A DNA stretch of 64,000 bases from Campylobacter sp. W0018. GTDB lineage: Bacteria; Campylobacterota; Campylobacteria; Campylobacterales; Campylobacteraceae. The stretch spans positions 1 to 64,000 of the forward strand of contig JACHTQ010000007.1 of the NCBI GenBank assembly GCA_020135845.1, written 5' to 3'. The notes beneath the pieces are model-generated. The model made no database searches and was not told the origin of the DNA. It saw nothing but the letters and a program-made list of their open reading frames with translations. Positions 9,727 to 19,410 of this stretch are shown here, one piece after another. Position numbers and translations under genes: made by a program. Each line of letters starts with the position of its first letter. The stretch's first letter is position 1.

Positions 9727-10137
9727 TTATTTAGAAATAATATTTGGAACATTAACAATTAAAGGATTAAAAACAGCTAAAACAGAATCATCATTTTCAT
9801 ACGAACGACAATATTTTTCAAACTGATCACTCACCAAAAGCATCCAATCTGTAAACTCTTCACTAGCTGGACCCTCAAAACGATTTGCTTGCGCCATCAT
9901 TTCTTCACAAAATACACAAAAATCAGTGATTTCACTAAGTTCTAAACGCCTTGCAGCCCATGCGGTATTGTGTGCTAAAGTTTCAAGCTCCTTAATTGCT
10001 TCCTTATAACGCACACTATCACTACCTAGTTTTATAATCAAGGGTTCAAACCTATCACACATCGTTCTAAAAAATTGCAAAAACTTTTCTATATCGTCAA
10101 TTTCATATTCTAATTCTAATTTTGTTAAAATTCCCAT
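9727..10137 (-). CDS. Conserved hypothetical protein (Cj1361c-like)
   Basis: I do not recognise a characterised family. The 136-residue product has no signal peptide or membrane segment and is largely helical by composition, with two Cys in a FCVFCEEM stretch (about residues 78-85) that could be redox-active or metal-binding. It is acidic overall. It is divergent from ruvB (90 bp between starts) and lies directly upstream of tmRNA on the same strand, one base away, so the two may share a transcript. The C. jejuni counterpart has the same neighbours. Confidence 0.75.
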   Translation of the reverse strand: MGILTKLELEYEIDDIEKFLQFFRTMCDRFEPLIIKLGSDSVRYKEAIKELETLAHNTAWAARRLELSEITDFCVFCEEMMAQANRFEGPASEEFTDWMLLVSDQFEKYCRSYENDDSVLAVFNPLIVNVPNIISK

Positions 10138-10226
10138 TTTTAAACCATATTATAAAGTTTAAGTAAATTCTAGCAAAATTTAGTTAAAATCTTATTTTAA
10201 TTTTCCTAAAAAAATAAGAATGAAAA

Positions 10227-11234
10227 ATGGATAGAATAGTAGAGATAGAAAAATACTCTTTTGATGAAACTTATGAAAATTCCTTACGTCCTTCAAGTTT
10301 TGATGGCTATATAGGGCAAGAAAGTATCAAAAAAAATTTAAATGTTTTTATTGCTGCAGCAAAAAAACGCAATGAATGTTTAGATCATATCCTCTTTAGT
10401 GGTCCAGCTGGACTTGGGAAAACAACTTTGGCCAATATTATCTCTTATGAAATGGGTGCAAATATCAAAACAACAGCCGCGCCAATGATAGAAAAAAGCG
10501 GAGATTTAGCTGCTATTTTAACAAATTTAAGCGAAGGAGATGTTTTATTTATCGATGAAATTCATCGTTTAAGCCCTGCTATTGAAGAAGTACTTTATCC
10601 GGCTATGGAGGATTATCGTTTGGATATTATTATAGGGAGTGGCCCTGCAGCGCAAACGATAAAAATTGATCTACCCAAATTTACACTTATAGGAGCAACG
10701 ACGCGTGCAGGTATGCTTAGCAATCCTTTAAGGGATCGCTTTGGTATGCAATTTCGTTTAGAATTTTATAAAGATAGCGAACTTGCAACCATACTTCAAA
10801 AAGCTGCCTTAAAACTTAATAAAACCTGTGAAGAAGATGCAGCGCTTGAAATCGCAAAAAGATCAAGATCAACACCTAGAATTGCACTTAGACTTTTAAA
10901 AAGAGTGAGAGATTTTGCTGATGTGAATGATGAAAAAAATATCACCCTAAAAAGAGCTAATGAGGCTTTAAATTCTTTAGGGGTAAATGAATTAGGCTTT
11001 GATGCGATGGATTTGAGATATCTTGAACTTTTAACAGCAGCAAAACAAAAACCTATGGGGCTTGCGAGTATAGCTGCGGCTTTAAGCGAAGATGAAAATA
11101 CAATTGAAGATGTCATAGAGCCTTATTTATTGGCAAATGGCTATATAGAACGCACCGCTAAAGGACGTATAGCGAGTCACAAAAGCTTTAGCGCTTTAAA
11201 ATTAAAATATCAAAAAAATTTATTTGAGGAGTAA
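10227..11234 (+). CDS. ruvB: RuvB, Holliday junction branch migration ATPase
   Basis: RuvB is the hexameric AAA+ motor that drives branch migration with RuvA during recombinational repair. The 335 residues include Walker [10 protein letters not shown] (about 60-68), Walker B FIDEIH (about 109-114), sensor GATTRAG (about 155-161) and a C-terminal winged helix ending in the [10 protein letters not shown] stretch. Length is typical. The downstream gene starts just after its stop, and the downstream ribosome site lies in its last codons. Confidence 0.97.
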   Translation: MDRIVEIEKYSFDETYENSLRPSSFDGYIGQESIKKNLNVFIAAAKKRNECLDHILFSGPAGLGKTTLANIISYEMGANIKTTAAPMIEKSGDLAAILTNLSEGDVLFIDEIHRLSPAIEEVLYPAMEDYRLDIIIGSGPAAQTIKIDLPKFTLIGATTRAGMLSNPLRDRFGMQFRLEFYKDSELATILQKAALKLNKTCEEDAALEIAKRSRSTPRIALRLLKRVRDFADVNDEKNITLKRANEALNSLGVNELGFDAMDLRYLELLTAAKQKPMGLASIAAALSEDENTIEDVIEPYLLANGYIERTAKGRIASHKSFSALKLKYQKNLFEE

Positions 11235-11238
11235 TTCT

Positions 11239-12282
11239 TTGAAAAATGGAAAAATATTTCTAATTTCTTTTATTTTAGTTATTTTATCACTTTTACTTTA
11301 TCTTTTTAAAAGCTTTTTGCTTGTGATTATTATCGCTAGCTTAATGGCAGTAGCAACATCAAATATAAATGCAAAATTTTTACATCTAACTAAAGGGCAT
11401 AAATTTTTTGCTTCAATTTTAACAACTTCTTGTATGGTAATTTTGTTTTTTGCTCCTTTTTTTTATACCATGATAGAACTGGCTAAAACTTTAAAAAACT
11501 TTGATATTAATTTAATTTCTCATACTCTTGATTATATCAAAAATTATCAATTTACCCTGCCCGAAGGACTGAATTTTTTAGAACCTAAAATCAAAGAATT
11601 TCTAGCGTCTATAGACTTAAACAATATTTCAAAACAAGTTTTAAATTATGCCTCAAGTTTTACAAAATCTGGAGCCAAATTCCTCATAGACATGGCTTTA
11701 ATTTGTGTCTTTTACTTTTTTGCTAATCTATATGGAACTGAACTTGTCATTTATCTAAAATCAATTGTGCCAGTAGATAGAAAAGAATTAGATGATGTTT
11801 TATCTGAAGTGGGTAATGTGATGGCCGTTGTGCTTTATTCTATGGTAATCATTGCTATTTTTCAAGGAACTCTTTTTGGAATTATTACCCTATTTTATGG
11901 ATATGATGGTATTCTAATGGGTTCTATTTTTGCTATTAGCTCCTTAATACCAGCCGTTGGTGGTGCTTTAGTTTATATACCTGTGAGCCTTTATGAATTT
12001 GCGTCTAATGGTTTAAATTCAGCGCTTGTAATTTTAATTTATTCTGTTGTTGTTATTTCTTTTATTGCTGATACTTTAATCAAACCTTTAATTATAAAAT
12101 GGATCAATAAAAAACTCGTTAAAACGCCAACAAAAATCAATGAACTTTTGATTTTCTTAGCTATGATGGCAGGAATATCGAGCTTTGGTTTTTGGGGTAT
12201 CATTTTAGGTCCTGCGATTTTAACCTTTTTCATTTCTACAATTAGAATGTATGTGATTTTAAAAGATAAGAAATTGATCTGA
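11239..12282 (+). CDS. amaA: AI-2E/TerM family membrane transporter (AmaA)
   Basis: The 347-residue product is a polytopic inner-membrane protein of the AI-2E transporter family (PF01594), with hydrophobic pairs at both ends and a soluble loop of about 70 residues in the middle (about 80-150). The C-terminal half contains the family-typical GSIFAISSLIPAVGGALVYIP and a GFWGIILGPAI stretch. Substrates vary in this family and none can be deduced here. I place the start at TTG 11239, 7 nt after AGGAG (11227-11231); an in-frame TTG at 11224 lies upstream of that site and would overlap ruvB. It is co-transcribed with ruvB. Confidence 0.8.
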   Translation: MKNGKIFLISFILVILSLLLYLFKSFLLVIIIASLMAVATSNINAKFLHLTKGHKFFASILTTSCMVILFFAPFFYTMIELAKTLKNFDINLISHTLDYIKNYQFTLPEGLNFLEPKIKEFLASIDLNNISKQVLNYASSFTKSGAKFLIDMALICVFYFFANLYGTELVIYLKSIVPVDRKELDDVLSEVGNVMAVVLYSMVIIAIFQGTLFGIITLFYGYDGILMGSIFAISSLIPAVGGALVYIPVSLYEFASNGLNSALVILIYSVVVISFIADTLIKPLIIKWINKKLVKTPTKINELLIFLAMMAGISSFGFWGIILGPAILTFFISTIRMYVILKDKKLI

Positions 12283-12306
12283 TTTATCTAGCTAAGCTAG
12301 ATAAAT
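12282..12306. terminator. Bidirectional terminator between amaA and fumC
   Basis: A near-perfect inverted repeat, 12-bp arms around one base (ATTTATCTAGCT and its complement), starts at the amaA stop and serves both convergent genes. Confidence 0.8.
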
Positions 12307-12311
12307 TCAAA

Positions 12312-13703
12312 TTAAGCCTTGGGCTCTATCATTTTAGTCGGATCAACAAATTGATTAAAATCTTCTTCACTAACTAAACCAAGCTCCATCGCACTTTCCT
12401 TCAAAGAAATTCCTTTTTTGTGTGCATTTTTAGCTACCTTTGCAGCATTTTCATAACCAATATGTGGATTTAAGGCAGTAACTAGCATTAAGGAATTGTG
12501 AAGATTATGATCAATTTTTTCACGATTTGGCTCTATACCTATAGCACAATGGATGTTAAATGAATGCATAGAATCAGCTAAGAGATCTAGACTTTGCAAA
12601 AAATTATAAATAATCACAGGTTTAAATACATTGAGTTCAAAATTTCCTTGACTCGCTGCAAATCCAATCGTCGCATCATTTCCCATAACTTGAACTGCAA
12701 CCATAGTTATAGCTTCACATTGAGTAGGATTTACTTTGCCTGGCATAATAGAACTCCCTGGCTCATTTTCTGGGATATTAAGCTCTCCAAGACCACATCT
12801 TGGACCAGAAGATAACCATCTAATATCATTAGCAATCTTCATCAAATTTGCCGCCAAACCTTTCATAGCTCCATGTGTAAAATTAATCGCATCATGACTT
12901 GTTAAAGCATGAAATTTATTTGGACTTGAAATAAATTTAGTCCCCATAAGTTTGCTTAATTCTTCGCTAACTTTTTCACTAAGTTCTGGATGAGCATTAA
13001 GACCTGTTCCTACAGCTGTGCCACCAATAGCTAATTCTCTTAAGCTTGGCAAAGAAGCAATGATTTGCTCTTTAGAATGCAAAAGCATAGAAAGATAACC
13101 ACTAAATTCCTGTGCCAAAGTTAACGGCGTAGCATCTTGTAAATGGGTACGTCCTATTTTAATAATACCTTCAAATTCTTTTACTTTTTTTTCAAAAGTT
13201 GTAATGAGTTCATCTAAAGCAGGAATTAGTTTTTTTTCAACTTGTTCAACCGCAACTATACTCATAGCTGTTGGAAAAGTATCGTTTGAACTTTGACTCA
13301 TATTAACATGATCATTTGGATGCACAAACTTTTCTTTGCGAAAATCTCCACCCATAATTTCAGTTGCGCGATTTGCAATCACTTCATTCATATTCATATT
13401 GCTTTGAGTACCTGATCCTGTTTGCCAAATCGCAAGTGGAAAATTATCATCAAATTTACCTGCAATAATTTCATCACAAGCTTGAATGATAGCATTTTTT
13501 TTAGCATCATCAAGCTTTCCAAGTTTATGATTAACCAAAGCTAAAGATTTTTTAAGATTAGCAAAGGCATAAATTAAAGCCTTTGGCATTTTCTCACAAC
13601 CAATTTTAAAATTTTCAAAACTTCTCTCAGTTTGCGCTCCCCAATATTTATCATTTGGAACCTTAACTTCACCCATAGTATCATGCTCTATTCTAAACTC
13701 CAT
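12312..13703 (-). CDS. fumC: FumC, class II fumarate hydratase
   Basis: FumC interconverts fumarate and malate in the citric acid cycle without an iron-sulfur cluster. The 463-residue product carries the superfamily signature [15 protein letters not shown] (about 318-332), the [10 protein letters not shown] stretch (about 96-105) and [14 protein letters not shown] (about 127-140), all typical of FumC. It is monocistronic between two terminators. In NCTC 11168 a large secreted serine protease gene (Cj1365c) lies between this gene and glmS; it is missing here. Confidence 0.96.
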   Translation of the reverse strand: MEFRIEHDTMGEVKVPNDKYWGAQTERSFENFKIGCEKMPKALIYAFANLKKSLALVNHKLGKLDDAKKNAIIQACDEIIAGKFDDNFPLAIWQTGSGTQSNMNMNEVIANRATEIMGGDFRKEKFVHPNDHVNMSQSSNDTFPTAMSIVAVEQVEKKLIPALDELITTFEKKVKEFEGIIKIGRTHLQDATPLTLAQEFSGYLSMLLHSKEQIIASLPSLRELAIGGTAVGTGLNAHPELSEKVSEELSKLMGTKFISSPNKFHALTSHDAINFTHGAMKGLAANLMKIANDIRWLSSGPRCGLGELNIPENEPGSSIMPGKVNPTQCEAITMVAVQVMGNDATIGFAASQGNFELNVFKPVIIYNFLQSLDLLADSMHSFNIHCAIGIEPNREKIDHNLHNSLMLVTALNPHIGYENAAKVAKNAHKKGISLKESAMELGLVSEEDFNQFVDPTKMIEPKA

Positions 13704-13791
13704 TGCATCTTCCTTTAATTTTAGTTTTATACAATGATTTAAACAAAAATAGACATAAATTTAGCTTATAATTTAAATTTTAAATAAATAA

Positions 13792-13827
13792 GCACAGTTT
13801 TAAACAAACTTTGTTTCAAAACTGCAC
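13792..13827 (-). terminator. Probable terminator of glmS
   Basis: An imperfect inverted repeat (CAGTTTT-AAACAAA against TTTGTTT-AAAACTG) lies 13 bp after the glmS stop. Confidence 0.65.
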
Positions 13828-13839
13828 ATTTAATAATTT

Positions 13840-15636
13840 TTATTCTACTGTTACACTTTTTGCAAGATTTCTTGGCATATCTACATCATTACCTAATCTA
13901 ATAGAAATTTCCATCGCTAAAAGTTGAGTGATCACCATCATTTCAAAAAATTCGCACATATAATGATTTTGTTCATTGGTTTTTATAAAATCATCACTCA
14001 AATCAAATTCTAAAGGTGAAATACTAAGCACGGTAGAATCTCTAGCGATTAATTCTTCGACATTGGATTTTGTTTTTTCATAAAGCATGTTTTTAGGCAT
14101 TAAAGCAATGGTATAAAGTTTAGAATCAGCTAGTGCTATAGGACCATGCTTCATTTCACCTGCTGGATAGCCTTCAGCGTGCAAATAAGAAAGCTCTTTT
14201 AATTTTAAAGCACCCTCTAAAGCCAAAGGATAAAAAACATCACGCCCTATAAAGAAAAATCCATGCCCATCAAGATAACGCTTAGATAGGCGATGAATTT
14301 TTTCGTGTAATTTTGCATCCACTTTAACACAATTTGGAGTATGTAACAAAGCTTGAATTTCTGTAGAAGTATCAAAATTTTTCTTTTGTGCAATAAAAAT
14401 AGCTAACATCCAAAGAGTTAAAATTTGAGTTGCAAAAGCCTTTGTTGAAGCCACACCTTTTTCAATACCTGCACGGGTTAAAAGACTTAAATGCGCCAAA
14501 CGCACCATATTAGAATTATCGACATTACAAATTGCAAAAGTTTTTGCACCTTGCTCTTTTGCTATTTTTAAAGCCTCTAATGTATCTGCAGTTTCTCCAC
14601 TTTGAGAAATTACAATAAATAAAGAATTAGGCTTAATCACTGCCTCGCGGTAGCGAAATTCACTTGCAATTTCAACCTTAGCTTTAATTTTTGCTAAACG
14701 TTCAAACAAATAAGCACTTGCCATAGCTGCATGATAACTTGTTCCACACGCACATAAAGTAATTTCATCAATATTGCTTAAATTTTCATTTTCAAGCTCA
14801 TCAAAAACCACCTCATCTCCATTGATGCGTCCCATTAAAACTTCACTCATAACACGACTTTGTTCATAAATTTCTTTTTCCATAAAAAAGCGAAAACCAT
14901 CTTTTTTAGCAAAAGCTTTATCACCTCGCAATTTTGTAAAAGAATTGATTTTGAGTTTATGATTTTCAAAAATCACCAATTCTTCTTTATTAGCATAGCC
15001 TAAACTCAAATCTTCAAGATAAATCACCTCGCTACAAAGTCCGATTAAAGGTGTATCGGCACTAGCAAAATAAATCTCATTCTCTTCATTTTTTCCCACA
15101 ATTAAAGGAGCTGCATTTTTAGCAAAAAAGACATGATTGGGATCTTTTTTTGTAATCAAAAGAATCGCAAAAGCTCCACGTAACTCATCAATAGTCTTTT
15201 TAAAAGCTTCAAATGCATCTATATCTTTAGCATAAAATTCAAAAAGTTGTACGATCACCTCAGTATCAGTTTGGCTTAAAAAATGAATACCATTTTTTTC
15301 TAATTTATCTTTAATTTCTTTATAATTTTCTATAATTCCATTATGAATCACACAAGAGTATTGCCCCAAATGTGGATGTGCATTGATTTCTGTTGGTTTT
15401 CCATGTGTCGCCCAGCGTGTATGGCCTATAGCAAATCCATAGCCTTCACTAGAAAAACTACTGCATTTATTAGATAAATTCTCAAGCTTTCCTACAGCTT
15501 TAAAAAAACTAAGTTCTTTATCTTTCATCACTGCTAAACCGGCACTGTCATAGCCGCGATATTCAAGTTCTTTAAGTCCATTGATTATGGTTTGTTTTTT
15601 TTCATTTTTTCCTATATAGCCTACTATTCCACACAT
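13840..15636 (-). CDS. glmS: GlmS, glutamine-fructose-6-phosphate aminotransferase
   Basis: GlmS makes glucosamine-6-phosphate, the entry point to UDP-GlcNAc for peptidoglycan, LOS and glycosylation. The 598 residues comprise an N-terminal class II glutamine amidotransferase domain with the nucleophilic Cys after the initiator Met (MCGIVGYIG) and TRWATHG at about 75-81. Two SIS sugar-isomerase domains follow (about 285-420 and 450-590). The C-terminus DMPRNLAKSVTVE is the family end. The gene is monocistronic. In NCTC 11168 a GlnD-like gene (Cj1367c) lies upstream; here 206 bp of AT-rich DNA without a gene separates it from divergent mqnE. Confidence 0.97.
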   Translation of the reverse strand: MCGIVGYIGKNEKKQTIINGLKELEYRGYDSAGLAVMKDKELSFFKAVGKLENLSNKCSSFSSEGYGFAIGHTRWATHGKPTEINAHPHLGQYSCVIHNGIIENYKEIKDKLEKNGIHFLSQTDTEVIVQLFEFYAKDIDAFEAFKKTIDELRGAFAILLITKKDPNHVFFAKNAAPLIVGKNEENEIYFASADTPLIGLCSEVIYLEDLSLGYANKEELVIFENHKLKINSFTKLRGDKAFAKKDGFRFFMEKEIYEQSRVMSEVLMGRINGDEVVFDELENENLSNIDEITLCACGTSYHAAMASAYLFERLAKIKAKVEIASEFRYREAVIKPNSLFIVISQSGETADTLEALKIAKEQGAKTFAICNVDNSNMVRLAHLSLLTRAGIEKGVASTKAFATQILTLWMLAIFIAQKKNFDTSTEIQALLHTPNCVKVDAKLHEKIHRLSKRYLDGHGFFFIGRDVFYPLALEGALKLKELSYLHAEGYPAGEMKHGPIALADSKLYTIALMPKNMLYEKTKSNVEELIARDSTVLSISPLEFDLSDDFIKTNEQNHYMCEFFEMMVITQLLAMEISIRLGNDVDMPRNLAKSVTVE

Positions 15637-15842
15637 TTTTACTCTCTTGTAATTATAAATTTATTTTAGAAATATTTTAACTTATCTTTTTTAACAATTT
15701 ATTCCAAAATTAGAATTTTCTTTTTTAAAAAATACAGATAGAGCGCTATTTTATCGAAATTTACTTATAGGTTCAATCTTTTTTTCAGTAAGAATTTATA
15801 ATGTTTATTTTAAAATTTTAAAAAACAAAAAGCGATTATCAA

Positions 15843-16907
15843 ATGAAAAATTTACTTAAAAAATTAGAAAATGAAGAGAGAATTAATCAAGAAGAGGCAA
15901 ATAAACTTTGGGAATTAGATCTTTTTACTCTAGGCAAATTAGCCCATAAAAGACGTGAGAAACTTCACGGTAAAAAAGTTTATTTTAATATCAATCGTCA
16001 TATCAATCCAACTAATATCTGTGCAGATACTTGCAAATTTTGCGCCTTTTCAGCTCACCGCAAAAATCCAAATCCTTATATAATGACTCATGAAGAAATC
16101 ATGAAAATCGTTGATGAAACTGTAACTCGTGGCACAAAAGAAGTGCATATAGTTTCTGCTCACAATAAGGATACAAGTTGGCAATGGTATTTAGAAATTT
16201 TTAAAATGATCAAAGAAAAGCATCCTAATATCCACATAAAAGCTATGACAGCAGCTGAAATTGATTTCTTATATAGACGCTTTAATATGAGTTATGAAGA
16301 AGTAATTGAAAAGATGATAGAATATGGAGTCGATTCTATGCCTGGTGGAGGAGCTGAAATTTTTGATGAAGAAATTCGTAAAAAAATTTGCCATGGAAAA
16401 GTGAGCAGTGAAAACTGGTTAAAAATTCACAAACTATGGCATCAAAAAGGCAAACAAAGTAATGCGACTATGCTTTTTGGACACATAGAAGAAAGAGAAC
16501 ATAGAATCGATCATATGTTTAGACTTAGAAATTTACAAGATGAAACTGGTGGATTTAATGCTTTTATTCCTTTAGTATGGCAAAGAGATAATAGCTTTAT
16601 ACAAACTGATAAAATTATGGATAGCGAAGAGATTTTAAAAACCGTTGCTATTTCTCGTTTAGTGCTTGATAATATCAAAAATATCAAAGCTTATTGGGCA
16701 ACTATGACTTTAAATTTAGCTATGGTAGCTCAAGAATTTGGCGCTAATGATTTAGATGGAACCATTGAAAAAGAAAGTATTCAAAGCGCTGGAGGAGCAA
16801 AATCAGCTAAAGGAACAAGTTTAAAAACTTTCATAGATATGATAAAAACTGCTAATTTAATCCCAGTAGAGCGTGATAGTTTATACAATGAGTTAAAAAT
16901 TTATTAA
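15843..16907 (+). CDS. mqnE: MqnE, aminofutalosine synthase (radical SAM)
   Basis: MqnE joins a carboxyvinyl-oxybenzoate to adenosine through a SAM radical, the second committed step of the futalosine menaquinone pathway used by epsilonproteobacteria. The 354-residue protein carries the radical SAM cluster motif CADTCKFCAF (Cys 60, 64, 67), a GGGAEIF segment near 175 and the QSAGGAKSAKG stretch near 320 seen in the MqnE/MqnC family. MqnC is the main alternative; the length and motif context favour MqnE. No clear Shine-Dalgarno sequence precedes the ATG. The downstream permease gene starts 14 bp later. Confidence 0.88.
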   Translation: MKNLLKKLENEERINQEEANKLWELDLFTLGKLAHKRREKLHGKKVYFNINRHINPTNICADTCKFCAFSAHRKNPNPYIMTHEEIMKIVDETVTRGTKEVHIVSAHNKDTSWQWYLEIFKMIKEKHPNIHIKAMTAAEIDFLYRRFNMSYEEVIEKMIEYGVDSMPGGGAEIFDEEIRKKICHGKVSSENWLKIHKLWHQKGKQSNATMLFGHIEEREHRIDHMFRLRNLQDETGGFNAFIPLVWQRDNSFIQTDKIMDSEEILKTVAISRLVLDNIKNIKAYWATMTLNLAMVAQEFGANDLDGTIEKESIQSAGGAKSAKGTSLKTFIDMIKTANLIPVERDSLYNELKIY

Positions 16908-16921
16908 TTTAGGAGATAAAT

Positions 16922-18235
16922 TTGTTTAAACTTAAGGAGAATAAAACTAATCTTCGTACAGAATTGATTGCTGGATTAACCACCTTTTTAGCTATGGTTT
17001 ATATCATCCCTGTTAATTCAGCGATTGTGAGTAATACTGGTATGCCTATAGAGGCTTTAATCACAGCAACTGCTTTAGTTACTATTATAGCAACTGCTTT
17101 TAATGCTTTTTTCGCTAATACGCCTGTTGCTATGAGTGTTGGTATGGGTTTAAATGCCTATTTTACTTTTGCGGTTTGCGGGGCACAAAAAATTCCTTGG
17201 CAAAGTGCTTTAGGAGCAGTTTTTATTTCAAGTATTATTTTTCTTATTCTTTCTTTTACGCATTTTCGTCTTTGGATTATTAGAAATATTCCTAAAGATT
17301 TAAGACTGGCAATTTGTGCAGGTATTGGCTGCTTTATCACTTTTTTAGGATTGAGTCAAATAGGTATTATCGTGCACAATAAAGATACTTTAGTAGGAAT
17401 AGGAAATTTTGGAAGTTCTCATGTGCTTTTTGGAATTTTTACCCTTGCACTTATTATCTTTTTTTGGGCTATAAAACTTAAAGGGGCTTTTATTTTTGGA
17501 GTTTTAATCAGCTCAATCATTGCTTGGATTTTTCATATTGATCAAGCACAATTTCCTACTCAACTATTCTCCTTGCCCGCCTTTGATTCTACCAATGGTC
17601 TAGGAGCTATCTTTTTAAATTTAGATATTAAAAGCGCTTTAAATATTAGCATGATTCCCATTATACTTACTTTTTTTATTACCCAGCTTTTTGATAGCAT
17701 TGGAACAATTACTGGTGTAGGAGAAAGAGGGAAAATATTTGATGATGCTAAAAATGGCGAGAAAAAACTTGGAAAAACTTTAATGGCAGATGCTACAGGA
17801 TCTACTCTTGGTTCTTTGGTTGGGACATCCACTGTAACGGCTTTTGTTGAAAGCACAACCGGAGTGGAAAGTGGTGGTAGAACTGGTCTTGCAGCACTTG
17901 TCGTGGCTTTGTGTTTTATTTTAACTCTTTTTTTACTCCCGCTTTTTAAAGCTATTCCTGCAAATGCAATTTATCCTGTTCTTATCATGGTTGGAATTTT
18001 AATGTTTATGGAAGTTAAAAATATAGATTTTAAAGATGAGGCTATAGCGGTGGGTAGCTTTTTTACCATCATTATGATGCCGCTAACCTATTCTATTACC
18101 TCGGGTTTTGCTTTTGGTTTTCTTACCTACCTACTGATTAGAGTTTTTAAACGTCAATGGGATCAAATTAGCTTAGGTATTGTTGTTTTAAGCTTAATTT
18201 CTTTAGGTAATTTTTTACTGATTGCACTACAATAA
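16922..18235 (+). CDS. AzgA-type NCS2 purine permease
   Basis: The 437-residue polytopic protein has the NCS2 (xanthine/uracil) fold, with the N-terminal stretch RTELIAGLTTFLAMVYIIPVN typical of the AzgA/PbuG branch that takes up adenine, guanine or hypoxanthine. FDSIGTITGVGERG (about 258-271) and GTSTVTAFVESTTGVESGGRTG (about 300-321, partly quoted) are the substrate-site segments. The next gene is a purine-type phosphoribosyltransferase 12 bp downstream, which strongly suggests coupled uptake and salvage of purine bases. TTG at 16922 follows AGGAG. Confidence 0.88.
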   Translation: MFKLKENKTNLRTELIAGLTTFLAMVYIIPVNSAIVSNTGMPIEALITATALVTIIATAFNAFFANTPVAMSVGMGLNAYFTFAVCGAQKIPWQSALGAVFISSIIFLILSFTHFRLWIIRNIPKDLRLAICAGIGCFITFLGLSQIGIIVHNKDTLVGIGNFGSSHVLFGIFTLALIIFFWAIKLKGAFIFGVLISSIIAWIFHIDQAQFPTQLFSLPAFDSTNGLGAIFLNLDIKSALNISMIPIILTFFITQLFDSIGTITGVGERGKIFDDAKNGEKKLGKTLMADATGSTLGSLVGTSTVTAFVESTTGVESGGRTGLAALVVALCFILTLFLLPLFKAIPANAIYPVLIMVGILMFMEVKNIDFKDEAIAVGSFFTIIMMPLTYSITSGFAFGFLTYLLIRVFKRQWDQISLGIVVLSLISLGNFLLIALQ

Positions 18236-18247
18236 AAAAGGGAAAGA

Positions 18248-18691
18248 ATGTTTTTTTATTCTTATAATTATTTTGAAGAAGACGTTAAATTTTTGGCCAC
18301 ACAAATAAAAAAAGAATTTAATCCTGATGCTCTTATTGCCATTGCTAGAGGTGGTATGACTTTAGGACATTCTTTAGCCGTTGCCCTAGATACTCGCAAC
18401 CTTTTTAGTCTCAATTCTATACATTATGACGATACTAAAAAACTTGATACTATTGAAATTTTTAATATCCCAGATCTTAAAAATTATAAAAAAATTTTAC
18501 TCATTGATGATATAGTGGATAGCGGAGAAAGCTTATCTGAAATTAAAAAAAGACTGCAAGAACAATTTCCTCATATAGAATTAAAAATTGCAACGATTTT
18601 CTATAAAAAAACAGCTCTTTTAGAACCTGATTTCAAGGTTAAAGAAGCTAAAGAATGGATAGATTTCTTCTGGGATATAAAGATTAATTAA
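18248..18691 (+). CDS. Purine phosphoribosyltransferase (xanthine/guanine type)
   Basis: The 147-residue product is a type I phosphoribosyltransferase, with the PRPP-binding signature KILLIDDIVDSGESL (about 78-92) and an IARGGMTLG loop (about 30-38). It lacks the longer hood of hypoxanthine enzymes and most resembles Gpt-like xanthine/guanine transferases, converting a free purine base and PRPP to its nucleotide. Its position directly behind a purine permease supports this. Exact base preference cannot be read from the sequence. Confidence 0.85.
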   Translation: MFFYSYNYFEEDVKFLATQIKKEFNPDALIAIARGGMTLGHSLAVALDTRNLFSLNSIHYDDTKKLDTIEIFNIPDLKNYKKILLIDDIVDSGESLSEIKKRLQEQFPHIELKIATIFYKKTALLEPDFKVKEAKEWIDFFWDIKIN

Positions 18692-18712
18692 TGTTTTTTG
18701 GAGTTTTAAATT

Positions 18713-19402
18713 TTGAAAATTAAAATCGTATTATTGTTATTATTAAGTTATTCTTTTGCTTTGGATCAAAATTTCGAAGATTTTGAGCAAGAATACAAAA
18801 ATTATCAAATCAATGATCCACTCGCAAGCTACAATAAAGCTATGACTCATTTTAATGTAGCCTTATATACTTATGGATTTCGCCCTATTTTAAAGGGTTA
18901 TAATGAAATTACACCTCAGTTTTTACGTATAGGGGTAAGGAATTTTTTTGACAATTTATTTTCACCTTTACGTTTTGTTGGGAATGTTTTACAATTGAAA
19001 TTTGAAAATGCTGGAGAGGAATTTAAAAGATTTACAGCAAATACAATTATGGGCTTTGGCGGCTTAATGGATCCAGCTAGTCAAATGGGCTTAAAAAAAC
19101 ATCCCGCTGATCTTGGAACCATCCTAGGACACTGGGGAGTTGGTGGAGGATTTCACTTGGTGCTACCTGTGTTAGGGTCTAGTAATTTAAGAGATACTTT
19201 AACTTTGCCTGCAATTTGGTATGCAGATCCTATAAGCTATATAAATCCTCAATGGGCAAATATAGCAATCAGCGCCTATGGTTTTGGCAATGAACTTAGT
19301 TTTAAACTTGATGAAATTGACGAAATTTATTATAATACGCCAAATTTATATCCGTTTTTAAGAGATGCTTATGAACAAAGAAGACAAGAATTAAGTAAAT
19401 AA
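18713..19402 (+). CDS. mlaA: MlaA/VacJ-like outer membrane lipid-asymmetry protein
   Basis: MlaA removes misplaced phospholipids from the outer leaflet of the outer membrane and hands them to periplasmic MlaC. The 229-residue product shows MlaA features: NDPLASYNKAMTHFNVALY near the N-terminus, RVGNFFDNLF-like and FRFTANTIMGFGGLMDPAS (about 100-120), and DLGTILGHWGVGGGFHLVLPVLG (about 138-160, partly quoted). The signal peptide (IKIVLLLLLSYSFA) is not followed by a lipobox Cys, so it appears secreted rather than lipidated. TTG start 18713 follows GGAG. It heads an operon with an MlaC-like protein and an RND/MMPL transporter. Confidence 0.85.
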   Translation: MKIKIVLLLLLSYSFALDQNFEDFEQEYKNYQINDPLASYNKAMTHFNVALYTYGFRPILKGYNEITPQFLRIGVRNFFDNLFSPLRFVGNVLQLKFENAGEEFKRFTANTIMGFGGLMDPASQMGLKKHPADLGTILGHWGVGGGFHLVLPVLGSSNLRDTLTLPAIWYADPISYINPQWANIAISAYGFGNELSFKLDEIDEIYYNTPNLYPFLRDAYEQRRQELSK

Positions 19403-19410
19403 GGAAACAA

